52,251 nucleotides of DNA from Candidatus Desulfovibrio intestinipullorum (GCA_019113165.1 DXHV01000078.1:1-52251); one strand, 5' to 3'. Positions 9,480 to 18,690 are shown, numbered from the stretch's first letter. The notes: generated by a model not told the origin, from the sequence alone. A program made the numbers and translations.

Positions 9480-10796
9480 CTAATTCTGATCGCTCAGGCG
9501 CCTGGTCAGGTTGGCCAGCCACTTGGCGTCGATCCATTCTACCGGATTCACTTCCAGACCGCCGACCACAACACCAAAGTGCAGGTGGTCGCCAAAGGCC
9601 AGACCAGTGGTCCCTGTCTTGCCAAGGATGGTACCCTTGGTGACAGCCTGTCCCTTCTGCACGACAATCTCGCTCATGTGCGAGTACAAGGTCATGACCC
9701 CCAGTCCATGGTCAATGACCACCACGTTGCCGTAGATGCCAAGCTCTGCAGCATAGACCACTGTTCCGTTGTTGGCAGCCGGAATGTCGGCATTGCGGAC
9801 AGAGGCAAGGTCCAGGCCCAGATGGTAGGCTTCGGAGACCTGCTGGCCGTTGTAGATGAGGGATCTGTGGTCAGCAAAGTTGGCCCTGGCTGCGGATCTG
9901 GGCAGAGCCATGAAGTTGCCGTCCCAGAGCTTGCCCTTGGCAGAGATGCTGTTGAGCTCGCGCAGGGTTTCCATGTTGCTGGCACGCACCCTGGTGTTCA
10001 CGGTCAGGTAGCACTGCAGGGGATTGGTCGTCTCCGGGGCCAGATGGTGGAGCTTCTGCATGGCATTGCTGAGGAAGTCGTCCGTCAGGGTCAGTTTGTC
10101 GTGACGGAAGTTGCGCTCGTAGGCCATGACCGTGAAGCGGGTCCTGGTCACATTGCCGGCAAGGTCCGTGGCCGTGAGGGCCACGCTGCGCTTGAAGTCC
10201 GGCGCGGACATGGTGAAGGGGAAGGGGTAGATGCAAACATAGGAGCCGTCCGCCTGGGGAGAGGCCGGCACAAAGTAGCCGCCAATAAGCACGCCGGTGT
10301 TGACCACTTCCTCGTCCACCGTATAGCGGATGGCCGAGGCACCGCCCCGCCAGACATTGGCAGGCATGGTCTTCACGGAAATGCGCGGAGCCCTGGCATC
10401 GTAGCGCATGGGCAGGATCTCGGTTCGGGTATTTCCCTGCCCGAAGCCGGCCAGCGAGGCATCGGTCACGCGTATTTCGAGCTCGAAGGAGCCCTGGGCG
10501 AGATTGGCGCTTCTGACGGGGATCTGTTCGACCTGACGGACGGCTTTCCCGTCATAGTGCTTCCGGAAAAAGGAGACAAAGTTGTTGTTCTTGCGGGTGC
10601 CTACATTGAGTTCACGTATGCCCGAAGGATCTTCCACGGCGACTTCAAGGACAGTCTGAGGAGAAACACGGCCCGTGTTGGGGGTCAGGGTGATGGTGGG
10701 GCCATCCATGTCCTTGAGAAAGGTGAAGGCCACGGCAGCTATGACCGCAATGACCAGAACGAGCAGAAGATTGGGCAGGAAACGACGTGAAGCCAT
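9480..10796 (-). CDS. M23 (LytM) family peptidoglycan endopeptidase, membrane-anchored
   Basis: M23 zinc metallopeptidases cut peptide cross-links in peptidoglycan. An N-terminal membrane anchor (about residues 6-26) is followed by a roughly 260-residue periplasmic region of beta-rich, Ig-like character, then the C-terminal LytM domain. The zinc-site motifs are present: HLGLDLAS (HxxxD) and GDHLHFGVVV (HxH). Length is 438 residues. The start was set at the ATG of 10796 because GAGGAG lies nine bases before it; a longer frame from 10820 would run through that site. Its nearest neighbour is divergent, so it is probably transcribed alone. It may act as an active endopeptidase; the zinc ligands look intact. 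Confidence 0.88.
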   Translation of the reverse strand: MASRRFLPNLLLVLVIAVIAAVAFTFLKDMDGPTITLTPNTGRVSPQTVLEVAVEDPSGIRELNVGTRKNNNFVSFFRKHYDGKAVRQVEQIPVRSANLAQGSFELEIRVTDASLAGFGQGNTRTEILPMRYDARAPRISVKTMPANVWRGGASAIRYTVDEEVVNTGVLIGGYFVPASPQADGSYVCIYPFPFTMSAPDFKRSVALTATDLAGNVTRTRFTVMAYERNFRHDKLTLTDDFLSNAMQKLHHLAPETTNPLQCYLTVNTRVRASNMETLRELNSISAKGKLWDGNFMALPRSAARANFADHRSLIYNGQQVSEAYHLGLDLASVRNADIPAANNGTVVYAAELGIYGNVVVIDHGLGVMTLYSHMSEIVVQKGQAVTKGTILGKTGTTGLAFGDHLHFGVVVGGLEVNPVEWIDAKWLANLTRRLSDQN

Positions 10797-11153
10797 GGGC
10801 AGAAACTCCTCGGGAGGCATCAGGCAAGGGGGAAAACAAAATTCGTATTCTCAAGGCACTGCATATCATGCTTGGAGCAGGCCTGCAACAGCTTCGCGCC
10901 TGAAAGAGAATCACTGTCTGAACAGGCAGTGGCCCGTGGTCTGTGACCTGTGGCTTGCGCATCCCCAGTGAGAGAAGAGTTGCCAGCAGACGCTGGCAGG
11001 CACCGGGAGCAATCCTGGGGACGGCCTTGCCCGGGATCCGTCTTGTGGCGTAGTACAGAGCGGCACAGGCTTTGGCCTGCGGATGTGAGGCAGGGGAGAG
11101 GGCGAAGAGCGTCCCTTTCCCAAAGACGCCAGGGAGCAGCGTCAGGGAGAAGC
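10797..11153. other. Divergent promoter spacer
   Basis: A spacer of 357 bp lies between the divergent M23 gene and the YbaK-type gene. It should hold promoters for both. No convincing -35/-10 pair or conserved element was found by eye, and there is no coding sequence. Confidence 0.4.
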
Positions 11154-11657
11154 ATGATGATGGATCGCGCACAGATTGAGGCACTTTTGGACAGGCGGCA
11201 GGTGGACTACCATGTGGCAGAACATCCTGCTGCCCTGACCATTGGGGACATGCAGAAGTTTCACCTGGATGGCAGCGAAGGCATTGTGAAGAACCTCTTT
11301 TTGCGCGACGACAAGAAGAAAAACTACTACCTTGTGGTCGTGCGCCAGGACAAGACCGTCAATCTCAAGGCCCTGCGCAGGGAGCTCGGCACCCGTCCCC
11401 TGAGCTTTGCCTCCGAGGCCGATCTCGAGCGCTTGCTTGGCCTGCACAAGGGCGAGGTCACACCCATGGGCATTCTCAACGACACGGATCGGGTGGTGCA
11501 GGTCGTCTTTGACAAGGATGTGCTCGAGCAGGATCGCCTGGGCGTGCATCCCAATACCAATACGGCCACCCTCTTTCTGGCACCGGCCGAACTGTGGGCG
11601 CTTCTGGAAGAACACGGCAACAGTCTTGTCACGGCCCGAATAGAGCAGGGCGCCTGA
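11154..11657 (+). CDS. YbaK/ProX-type aminoacyl-tRNA editing protein
   Basis: The family hydrolyses mischarged aminoacyl-tRNAs such as Ala-tRNA(Pro) in trans. The protein shows the family pattern: an N-terminal helix, EHPAALTIGDM, the conserved lysine in GIVKNLFLRDDKKKNYYLVVV, the GEVTPMGILND loop and HPNTNTATLFL near the end. At 167 residues it has the length of free-standing ProX proteins. Three consecutive ATGs follow CAGGGAGA; the first is chosen. The exact tRNA substrate cannot be inferred. A hairpin (11764-11772 with 11794-11802) lies downstream. Confidence 0.87.
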   Translation: MMMDRAQIEALLDRRQVDYHVAEHPAALTIGDMQKFHLDGSEGIVKNLFLRDDKKKNYYLVVVRQDKTVNLKALRRELGTRPLSFASEADLERLLGLHKGEVTPMGILNDTDRVVQVVFDKDVLEQDRLGVHPNTNTATLFLAPAELWALLEEHGNSLVTARIEQGA

Positions 11658-12283
11658 GAGCCGGACTGCTGTCCCCTGTCTCCCTGGCGATCCATGATGC
11701 TCCATGACGCTCCATGACGCTCTTTGCCTCCGCATCCCGCTCCAGGGCACCCCGGCGGAAAGCGGCGGATTCGGGTAATCCGGGCAGTCTGCGGAATCCG
11801 CCAGCCTGCCCGTCTGCCCCCTGTCCGTCTGCTCGTCTGCTCGCCTGGCAGGCCTCAAGGCCCGGTCAGAACCTGCCAGGACAGTCAGCAGGTCACACAT
11901 ATGGCCGGACATGTGGGCAGACATTCGGGCACGTCATGCGACCTCCATGCGACCAGGCATTGGGCCCGGTGTCAGGCCCTGCCAGACCCGGCAGCCGGCC
12001 AGATATCTGGCCCGATATCTGGCCAGTCAGGCCGCAGATGTTCCGCGATTGTCCGGGCAGCGGCATGGACATGAGCCCCAAAAGAGCATACTCTGCCACG
12101 GCCTCGCACGTGTTCATGGCTATTCTGCATGGGGGAGCGGCCCTGTGCAGTCTTTTTTTGCTGTGCTCTGTCCCGCAGGTCCGAAACGGGATTGCGGACG
12201 GGCTTGCCCAGGAAGAATACCTGCGATGTCCGGTACATCTTTGTTTTTGTTGAGGTGCATGCTTGAATGCCGAGGTACATGCA
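11658..12283. other. Spacer of about 625 bp with simple repeats and a palindrome
   Basis: No gene recognised. It starts with a tandem 10-bp repeat (TCCATGAYGC, about 11691-11722), then a 9-bp stem hairpin (11764-11772 with 11794-11802), C/T/G-rich low-complexity sequence, and a perfect 16-bp palindrome GGCCAGATATCTGGCC (11997-12012) whose right half is repeated at 12014-12024. GAGGTRCATGC occurs twice just before pcm. Confidence 0.5.
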
Positions 12284-12994
12284 ATGACTGCAGGAGACCA
12301 GCCGCCCTGTACGGATGGTTCCGCCCAGCGTCTGGATCCCCGCAGGCTGCGGCAGCGCATGACAGAGGCGCTGACCCGCCAGGGCCTGGGGGATGCAGCC
12401 GTTCTTGCAGCCATGGCCGAAGTGCCCAGGCACCTCTTTGCCGACGAGGCCCTGACGGCCAGGGCCTATGATCTGGCCACGCTCCCCATTGGCAAGGGCC
12501 AGACCATGTCCAATCCCTGTACGGTAGCCAGGATGACCACGCTTCTGCAGCTCTCCCCCGGCATGACCGTGCTCGAGATAGGCACGGGCTCCGGCTATCA
12601 GGCCGCCGTGCTGGCCACCATGGGCTGCCGTGTCTACACGGCCGAGCGCCTGCCCGAGCTCTACGAGCGCACACGGGACCTGCTCAGGCGCCTGGGCTAC
12701 ACGGACATTGTTCCCATGCTGGGCGACGGCACCCTGGGCTGTCCGAAGATGGCGCCCTTTGCCCGCATCATCGTCACTGCCAGTGGTCCGGCCATTCCCG
12801 GTCCGCTTATCGAGCAGCTTGACGAAGGCGGAATCATGGTTATTCCTGTAGGGGAGTCCGGCAGCCAGCGGCTGAAAAGGGTCTTCAAGAAGGCAGGCCG
12901 CCTGTACGAACAGGACTGCGGGCCTGCCGCCTTTGTGGACCTTGTCGGCGATCACGGCTGGCAGGCGGCGTCCTGCCAGACTCCGCACTACTGA
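12284..12994 (+). CDS. pcm: Protein-L-isoaspartate O-methyltransferase
   Basis: Pcm methylates isoaspartyl residues in aged proteins with S-adenosylmethionine so that they can return to aspartate. The SAM-binding motif I VLEIGTGSGYQAAVLA is clear. The upstream GQTMSNPCTVARM block, motif II-like GDGTLG, and the post-II block IIVTASGPAIPGPLIEQL with GGIMVIPVG are in family order. Length is 236 residues. The ATG at 12284 is chosen because GAGGT lies seven bases before it; the frame extends to a TTG at 12263. The acidic residue usually found after GDG is replaced here by Thr, a minor difference. mrp follows 59 bp downstream. Confidence 0.88.
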   Translation: MTAGDQPPCTDGSAQRLDPRRLRQRMTEALTRQGLGDAAVLAAMAEVPRHLFADEALTARAYDLATLPIGKGQTMSNPCTVARMTTLLQLSPGMTVLEIGTGSGYQAAVLATMGCRVYTAERLPELYERTRDLLRRLGYTDIVPMLGDGTLGCPKMAPFARIIVTASGPAIPGPLIEQLDEGGIMVIPVGESGSQRLKRVFKKAGRLYEQDCGPAAFVDLVGDHGWQAASCQTPHY

Positions 12995-13053
12995 CCCCTT
13001 CGCACTACTAACCCTTTTTCCACTCGTTTTCAGAGTACCCCAAGGAAGTTTTC

Positions 13054-13941
13054 ATGGCAGAGTGTTCCCATTGCGGCTCGGCCTCTTCCTGTTCCTCTGC
13101 TGGAACCAACGGCCCCTGCCCGAGCCAGATGATTGCCCAGCAGGACAAGCAGATTGAGGATCGGCTTTCCCATATCAAACACAAGATTTTCGTCATGAGC
13201 GGCAAGGGCGGCGTGGGCAAGAGCTCCGTTGCCGTCAATGTGGCCTGTGCCCTGGTCAAGCTGGGCTACAAGGTCGGCCTGCTTGACGTGGACATACACG
13301 GACCCAGCGTGCCCAATCTCCTGGGCATGAAGAGCACCAACCTCATGGTCAACGAGCAGGGCCTCATCATTCCCGCCATGTGGCAGGACAAGATGGAAGT
13401 CATTTCCATGGACACCCTGCTGGGCGAGGACAGGGATCAGGCCATCATCTGGCGCGGCCCCAAGAAGACCGGCGCCATCCGCCAGTTCATCAGCGACGTG
13501 GCCTGGGGCAATCTGGACTTCCTGGTCATCGACTCCCCTCCAGGAACAGGCGACGAGCACATGACCATTCTGCAGGCCATTCCGGACGCCACCTGCCTCA
13601 TTGTCACCACGCCTCAGGAAATTTCCCTGGCCGACGTGCGCAAGGCCATCAACTTCATCCAGATTACCCACGCCAAGACGGTGGGCCTGGTGGAGAACAT
13701 GAGCGGCGTGGTCTGCCCGCACTGCCACAAGACCTTCAATCCCTTCAAGCAGGGCGGCGGCAAGAAGCTGGCCGAGCAGGACAAGATTCCCTTCCTGGGC
13801 GCCATTCCCCTGGATGTGCAGGCCGTGGTCAGCGCCGACAACGGCGTGCCCATCGTGACCATTGAGGAAGAAAGCCCTGCCAAGGACGCCTTCATCGAGA
13901 TCACCAAAAACATGGTGGCCGAACTCGACAAGGCCAAGTAG
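13054..13941 (+). CDS. mrp: Mrp/ApbC-type Fe-S cluster carrier ATPase
   Basis: Mrp/Nbp35 proteins are homodimeric P-loop ATPases that hold and deliver iron-sulfur clusters. The deviant Walker A SGKGGVGKSS (49-58) is followed by LLDVDIHGPSVPNLLG and a Walker B-like LDFLVIDSPPGTGDEH. The C-terminal SGVVCPHCHKTF holds the CxxC pair that binds the bridging cluster at the dimer interface. The N-terminus carries four more cysteines (positions 4, 7, 13 and 22), as in Nbp35-like forms. AAGGAAG precedes the ATG. A strong T-rich terminator follows. Length is 295 residues, normal for the family in sulfate reducers. Confidence 0.92.
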   Translation: MAECSHCGSASSCSSAGTNGPCPSQMIAQQDKQIEDRLSHIKHKIFVMSGKGGVGKSSVAVNVACALVKLGYKVGLLDVDIHGPSVPNLLGMKSTNLMVNEQGLIIPAMWQDKMEVISMDTLLGEDRDQAIIWRGPKKTGAIRQFISDVAWGNLDFLVIDSPPGTGDEHMTILQAIPDATCLIVTTPQEISLADVRKAINFIQITHAKTVGLVENMSGVVCPHCHKTFNPFKQGGGKKLAEQDKIPFLGAIPLDVQAVVSADNGVPIVTIEEESPAKDAFIEITKNMVAELDKAK

Positions 13942-13973
13942 CAAGGAACGCAAGCGCCCCCGCAAGGGGCATG

Positions 13974-14050
13974 AAAAAACTCCGCCGTGTCGCCCCCGGA
14001 CAACCAGGTACGCCTGTCTGTTCCGGGATGGAGCAGGGCGGAGTTTTTTT
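13974..14050 (+). terminator. Intrinsic terminator after mrp
   Basis: AAAAAACTCCGCC (13974-13986) pairs with GGCGGAGTTTTTTT (14037-14050), and a smaller stem lies in the long loop. The T-run at the 3' end and its place 32 bp past the stop make this a classical intrinsic terminator; the A-run makes it potentially bidirectional. Confidence 0.8.
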
Positions 14051-14144
14051 GTTTCTGTGCACAGGCCAGGAGCCCCTGTTTTCAGTCCTCAGTCCTCATC
14101 CCTTATCCCTCCTTGCCTTCATCCCGCTTTTTTCGTTTGCCGCC

Positions 14145-14180
14145 ATTCATCAGTTCATTCATCAGTTCATCCATCAGTTC
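14145..14180. repeat. 12-bp tandem repeat, three copies
   Basis: ATTCATCAGTTC occurs twice exactly and once with one change, followed by partial copies to about 14193. It is a simple intergenic microsatellite-like repeat; the unit is a multiple of three but no gene crosses it. Confidence 0.8.
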
Positions 14181-14669
14181 AGTTCATTCATCCGTCCATT
14201 ACGCCGGCGGCTGCCATTTGGGGCTGCCTGTCTCCCTGAATCCCGGGAGGCCTGTCCCCCCCCCCTGTTCCAGTCCGCAGTCTCCAATCTTTCCTGCGCC
14301 GCAAGTGCTTTTTTTCTCTCTCAGGCAAGATTGAGGGAAAAGCAGGGAAATGTCCCGGAGAAAGAGACTCAAGTGGCCGGAATGAAAGCCACTTTGCCCG
14401 CCTTGTTCGTGTTCTGCTCCTGCTTGTCAAACGGACAGAAAAAAGGCAAAACTTCTGCTCCGATACAGTAGAACTGCATGACACCCTGTCTTGTCTGTCC
14501 GTACACGAACCGCTTTCGTACTGTACTCTGCCAATGCATGGCGGGGTTCCCGGGTCTCATGTTGCCGTATACTGATCCAATGCAGTTCAGGTCCCGGTTC
14601 TTTTCTCCATCGGGCTTTTGTGGTAACAAACGCCATGTACTCAGTGTACTCAGCAAGGATTGCACCCAC

Positions 14670-15236
14670 ATGCTCACACTCGCCACCAAAATCACCCTTC
14701 TGCGCATCGTTCTGATCCCCCTGGTCCTCCTCCTGCTCTACTTCGAGAACCCCACCAACTGCATCCTGGCAGCCATTGCCTTCGGCGTGGCCGGCATCAC
14801 GGACTGGATGGACGGGTACGTGGCCAGGCATCACGGCATGGTCACCAACATGGGCAAGTTTCTGGACCCGCTGGCAGACAAGCTGCTCATCTGTGGCGTG
14901 CTCATCATGCTGGTCGAACTGGGCTGGGCGCCGGCCTGGGTGGTCATCATCATTGTCAGCAGGGAGCTCGTGATAACGGGCCTGCGCACCATAGCCATTG
15001 ACGAGGGCATCGTCATGGCTGCCGATCGCTACGGCAAGCTCAAGACGGTCCTGCAGATAGCCGCCATCATCCCCCTGATCATCCACTACCGTTTCCTGGG
15101 CCTGGACATGCACTTCTGGGGCACCATCATTCTCTACCTCTCCATGTTCATGGCCATCTTCTCCTGTATCAACTACTTCCGTCAGTTCCGGCGCAAGTTC
15201 CTGGAACTGCATGGCACTGCCCAGGCAGGCAGCTAG
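14670..15236 (+). CDS. pgsA: CDP-diacylglycerol--glycerol-3-phosphate 3-phosphatidyltransferase
   Basis: PgsA makes phosphatidylglycerol phosphate, the first committed step to phosphatidylglycerol and cardiolipin, in the inner membrane. The CDP-alcohol phosphotransferase signature DGxxAR...GxxxDxxxD is complete: DWMDGYVAR then GKFLDPLADK. About five to six hydrophobic helices are visible in 188 residues, the usual size. The ATG at 14670 is chosen because the hydrophobic start LTLATKITLLRI follows at once and AAGGA lies ten bases upstream; the frame stays open further upstream without family features. ftsB follows 106 bp later. Confidence 0.92.
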   Translation: MLTLATKITLLRIVLIPLVLLLLYFENPTNCILAAIAFGVAGITDWMDGYVARHHGMVTNMGKFLDPLADKLLICGVLIMLVELGWAPAWVVIIIVSRELVITGLRTIAIDEGIVMAADRYGKLKTVLQIAAIIPLIIHYRFLGLDMHFWGTIILYLSMFMAIFSCINYFRQFRRKFLELHGTAQAGS

Positions 15237-15342
15237 GGCTGGCGCCGTGCGGTTTGCCCTGTTCCTGAGCCCTGTGTCCGCCGCTGCCGGCTGCACCCAC
15301 GCGTGCAGATGCTGCCCGTACACTGTCAGGGGAGACTAGGCC

Positions 15343-15660
15343 ATGGGTGTACGACTCCTCATACTGTGCGCCTTTCTTGTTCTGAACAGCCTTCTGTTGT
15401 ACAAGGCCGTGTGGGGAACCAACGGTCTGCTCGACCACAGGGAGCTCAAGCAGCAGCAGGAGGCAGCAGAAGCGGAATGCCGCAACCTGGACCTGGCCAA
15501 CATGGCCTTGAGCCGGGAAATACGCCTTTTGCAGACCAGTGATGCCTACATGGAAAAAATGATACGCGAGCGCCTGCACTATCTGCGCAGCAACGAAATT
15601 CTCTACCTCTTCAACGATGAGCAGTCGGACTTAAGGGAGACGCATGAACGTAAAAATTAG
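15343..15660 (+). CDS. ftsB: FtsB/DivIC-like septum formation initiator
   Basis: FtsB is a small bitopic protein that joins FtsL and FtsQ to link the divisome to septal peptidoglycan synthesis. The 105-residue protein shows the expected plan: a short cytoplasmic N-terminus, one membrane helix (about residues 4-20), and a coiled coil (about 31-65) rich in Gln, Glu and Leu. The YMEKMIRERLHYLRSNEILYLF block is typical of DivIC/FtsB proteins, where an RE(x)L(G)Y...E pattern is conserved. A GGGGAGA site precedes the ATG. The stop overlaps the next gene by 17 bp, so the two are translationally coupled. Confidence 0.82.
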   Translation: MGVRLLILCAFLVLNSLLLYKAVWGTNGLLDHRELKQQQEAAEAECRNLDLANMALSREIRLLQTSDAYMEKMIRERLHYLRSNEILYLFNDEQSDLRETHERKN

Positions 15661-16810
15661 CTGGTACAGGGAAGTTCTGGAACTGGAGCCGGACTCCAGG
15701 CTCTTCTATCCCCTGGCACGACTGCTGGCCGAGGAAGGCGAGCTGGACGAAGCCTGCGCCGTTCTGGCCCGGGGCCTTGAGCGCCACCCGGGCTACCTGG
15801 AGGCACGCCTCTATTATGTGGAGCTTCTGCGCGAGCTGCACAGGACAGAGGAGAGCTCCCGGGAGCTGGAACTGCTGGCGCCGGTCTTTGCCAGGCATTC
15901 AGGCTTCTGGCAGGCCTGGGCGGCCACGGCTGCCACAGGCGGCGCCCTTGATTCCGCCCTGGCCCTGCGTCTCATGGGCCTCTTTGTGCAGGGCGTGCAG
16001 GTCGACTTGAGCGATCTGCTGCGCCGCGGCCTGGACAGCCTGGAGGCTGAGCTCAAGGCCGGCACACTCAGGACCGCTCCCGCCCGGTCTGTCGAAAAGC
16101 CTGTCGAAGGGCCGGCTGCACCGTCGGCCGTGCATCCCGTGGCCCAGGCCCTGGGCACGGCAAAAGCCGGCGCCGTTTCTGCAGCCCCTGAGCCCGCCAT
16201 GCCCAATCCCCTGGCCTCCATTCAGGCGGCGGCAGCCACTCTGGCCGCTCCTGCGGCGTCAGTCGCTGCCGTGCCGGCTGCTTCGTCCCGTCCGGCTGCC
16301 AGTGCGGCGTCCGAAGTCTCTTTGGGCGGTGATCCTTCCGACGCTGCGTCCGATGCCGGAGCCATTCTCCTGCAGGACCGCGTGGACGACGAGCCCGCAG
16401 AGGCCTTGCTTGCCGCCGAATCCGGCACCTGGCCTCCGCGTACCCGCTCCATGGCCGAAGTGCTGGCCGAGCAGGGCGAGTATGCCGAAGCCATGGACAT
16501 CTATGACGAGCTTCTGGCCCGCTGCCGCAGCATGAAGCAGCGCCAGGAGCTGGAGAGCCGCAGGCGCGAGCTCGAGGCTCTGGCAAAGGGCCGCAGCACA
16601 GCAGAGGCCCAGGCAGCCGACGATGCGGACGAAGCAGACGAAGCAGAAGCTGGCGACGCGCCCGCTTCCCTGTCTGCAGAGGCTGCCACGCAGGCAGACA
16701 GCGCAGCGTCCTCTGCTGCACGCAAGGCTGAGGCCAGTCCCCTGCCCGGCAGGGAACTCATCAGCATGCTGGAAACCCTGGCCGACCGGGTGGAAGCCCG
16801 CATCCGCTAG
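15644..16810 (+). CDS. TPR-repeat protein with Ala-rich middle
   Basis: A 388-residue protein of unknown role. The N-terminus (about residues 5-75) has two to three TPR-like helical hairpins (SRLFYPLARLLAEEGELDEA, RHPGYLEARLYYVELLRELH). A long Ala/Pro/Ser-rich region (about 150-245) follows, then another TPR-like hairpin (MAEVLAEQGEYAEAMDIYDELL, about 270-290), an acidic Ala/Asp/Glu stretch and a conserved-looking C-terminal helix. There is no signal peptide. Overlap with ftsB suggests coordinated expression; a scaffold role near the divisome is inference only. Desulfovibrio genomes often carry a tetratricopeptide protein next to ftsB. Confidence 0.72.
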   Translation: MNVKISWYREVLELEPDSRLFYPLARLLAEEGELDEACAVLARGLERHPGYLEARLYYVELLRELHRTEESSRELELLAPVFARHSGFWQAWAATAATGGALDSALALRLMGLFVQGVQVDLSDLLRRGLDSLEAELKAGTLRTAPARSVEKPVEGPAAPSAVHPVAQALGTAKAGAVSAAPEPAMPNPLASIQAAAATLAAPAASVAAVPAASSRPAASAASEVSLGGDPSDAASDAGAILLQDRVDDEPAEALLAAESGTWPPRTRSMAEVLAEQGEYAEAMDIYDELLARCRSMKQRQELESRRRELEALAKGRSTAEAQAADDADEADEAEAGDAPASLSAEAATQADSAASSAARKAEASPLPGRELISMLETLADRVEARIR

Positions 16811-16964
16811 GGGCAGCCTGCCTCACTTCAGCCTCACCATCTGCATCCTCTGCAGATGCCACCATATTCCCCATACCAAGATTTCCCGTGTCGTTCCTTC
16901 CTGCCTCCGGCCAAGGCCTGACAGGACATAAAGGGCACGTGGTCAGACCCTCAAGGAGAGCAAT

Positions 16965-18674
16965 GTGCATTCCTCGGTGAAACGGTGTCTTGTTCTGTCC
17001 ATCCTTGCTGCACTGCTGACATCTGGAGCAGCATGCTCGAGCTATCAGCCCACCAAGAATGTCTGGAAAGGTACCAAGGCGCTGTGGTACGAATACGTCA
17101 GCCCGCCTGCCCACATTGACTACAGTGACAAGGGCTCGCTCTCGCCGAGAGCACAGGCCCTTGTCAATGGCATGATGGGCATAGACGTGGAGCTCAACCG
17201 GCTCGAACGCCTCATGAGCAATGCCGACCGGCCGCCCACGCGTGGCTGGCTGTCCCAGTTCTTCAGCGAAGTGCCCTGGGTGGAAGGCTTTGCCGGTGTG
17301 AAGGCGGACGGAACCCTGCTGGGCCAGGAAGTGGCGCCCGGCAGGTCCCAGGTCACCCTGGATTTCATACCTCTTCTCTACGAGCCGCCCAAGCAGGGCA
17401 CCCGTGCCCTGCGCGGCGACATGCAGCAGACCTCCGCAGGCCCCATGGTCGTGCTGGCAGCCCCGCTCTATGACGGCGTGGACTTCCTGGGTGTTGTTGC
17501 CACCTACTTCAGGATGTCCACCATCGTGGACCGCGCAAAGACCCCTGACGAGGTCGTCATTTTCACGCCCTACGGCCTTCTGTGGTCGCCCTACGAGTAC
17601 GGCGCCACGCCCATGGCCGGCATAGACTGGAGCGAGTCCGTAACAAAGGCCAGTGCCGGCACGGTGAGCAATGCCACCGGCGCCTTTGCCTATCAGGTGC
17701 GCTGGCTGGGCAATCTGCCCATCATCTTTGCCGTGGTGGAAAACGGCACCTTCCCCAAGGGAACAGGCTCTCTTGAGGGCAGCGAAAAGTACTTCCCCAA
17801 GCGCGAGAAGCTCGCGCCTCCGCCGGTCAAGCCGAGATCGACTGCGGGCACGGCCTCAGGGTCCGAATTCCTGCCGCCCGAGCCTGGTCAGGAAGCCGCA
17901 GCCGGCCGTCAGGGCGCCAGCGGCGCCCATGACATAGCCCCAGGCAGCAGCGAGAGCATGCTCCTTGGCGGCGGCGCAGCAGCCGGTCAGGGCAGGGTGC
18001 GGGAACGCGACCTTGCCGGCGAGAACGCCACCTACGAGCCCCAGCCGCAGCCCAGGCCGCGCCGTCAGGTCCAGCGCCGCAAGCTGCCGCCCATTGTCAT
18101 CCCGGATATGGAAGAGGCGCCGGCACCGGCACCGGAATTCAAGATGCCCAGTCCCTTCGGTCCCAGAGGCGCCCAGCCTGCTCCCGAGCAGCCTGATGCT
18201 GCCCAGCCTGATGCAGGCCAGGCCGAAACGCCTGCCGCCGCCACCGGACAGGCCGGACAGGCCGGACAGGCGGCTCCGGCCGGCGAAGCGCCCGCCCAGG
18301 GCACGGAACAGGCTCCTGATGAGGCCACCGAGCGCAGGGCTCCGGCCATGCTGCCCGGCGGCAGGCCCAGTCCCTTCGGCCCCAGAGAGGTGGAAGAAGC
18401 ACCCGAACCGGCTCCGACCCTGCCCGGTGGACGGCCCTCGCCCTTCGGGCCCAGGGAAGAAGCTCCTGCTGCACCGGCAGCTCCCGAGGCAGCTGCGGCC
18501 CCCGAGACAGCAGCTCCGGCTACTCCGGCCAGCCCTGCGGCCGAACAGGCCCAGCCTGCTCCTGCAGCACCCGCAGAGCCCGCAGCGCCTGCCGGCACGC
18601 AGCCCGAACAGCCTGCCGCTCCGGCCACGCTGCCCGGTGGACGGCCCTCGCCCTTCGGACCGGCTGCCCGGTAA
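16965..18674 (+). CDS. Putative lipoprotein with cache-like domain and proline-rich SPFGP-repeat tail
   Basis: A 569-residue exported protein. The N-terminus is a signal peptide with a plausible though imperfect lipobox (LLTSGAAC, Cys at about 24). Residues 45-275 form a folded region with a PAS/cache-like feel (VEGFAGVKADGTLL, VLAAPLYDGVDFLGVVATYF, DEVVIFTPYGLLW); the family is not certain. From about 285 to the end it is low-complexity Pro/Ala/Gly/Gln. That tail contains four SPFGP units at about 396, 469, 492 and 562, the last three preceded by LPGGRP. AAGGAG sits before the GTG start at 16965; GTG at 16977 is an alternative. No operon partner is evident. The tail may reach through or bind peptidoglycan, which is inference. 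Confidence 0.65.
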   Translation: MHSSVKRCLVLSILAALLTSGAACSSYQPTKNVWKGTKALWYEYVSPPAHIDYSDKGSLSPRAQALVNGMMGIDVELNRLERLMSNADRPPTRGWLSQFFSEVPWVEGFAGVKADGTLLGQEVAPGRSQVTLDFIPLLYEPPKQGTRALRGDMQQTSAGPMVVLAAPLYDGVDFLGVVATYFRMSTIVDRAKTPDEVVIFTPYGLLWSPYEYGATPMAGIDWSESVTKASAGTVSNATGAFAYQVRWLGNLPIIFAVVENGTFPKGTGSLEGSEKYFPKREKLAPPPVKPRSTAGTASGSEFLPPEPGQEAAAGRQGASGAHDIAPGSSESMLLGGGAAAGQGRVRERDLAGENATYEPQPQPRPRRQVQRRKLPPIVIPDMEEAPAPAPEFKMPSPFGPRGAQPAPEQPDAAQPDAGQAETPAAATGQAGQAGQAAPAGEAPAQGTEQAPDEATERRAPAMLPGGRPSPFGPREVEEAPEPAPTLPGGRPSPFGPREEAPAAPAAPEAAAAPETAAPATPASPAAEQAQPAPAAPAEPAAPAGTQPEQPAAPATLPGGRPSPFGPAAR

Positions 18675-18690
18675 TTGCACCCACAAGTCT

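Larger units (their letters stand above)
13942..14669. other. Spacer of about 730 bp with terminator and 12-bp tandem repeats
   Basis: After the mrp terminator the sequence is C/T-rich, with three tandem copies of ATTCATCAGTTC (14145-14180, third copy ATCC-) and a partial fourth. A lower-GC stretch (14390-14640) before pgsA probably holds its promoter; no firm promoter was picked. No coding sequence recognised. Confidence 0.45.

Noticed and set aside
13862..14471. Plus-strand frames after mrp
   Set aside because: They cross the mrp terminator and the 12-bp simple repeats and have no family sequence.
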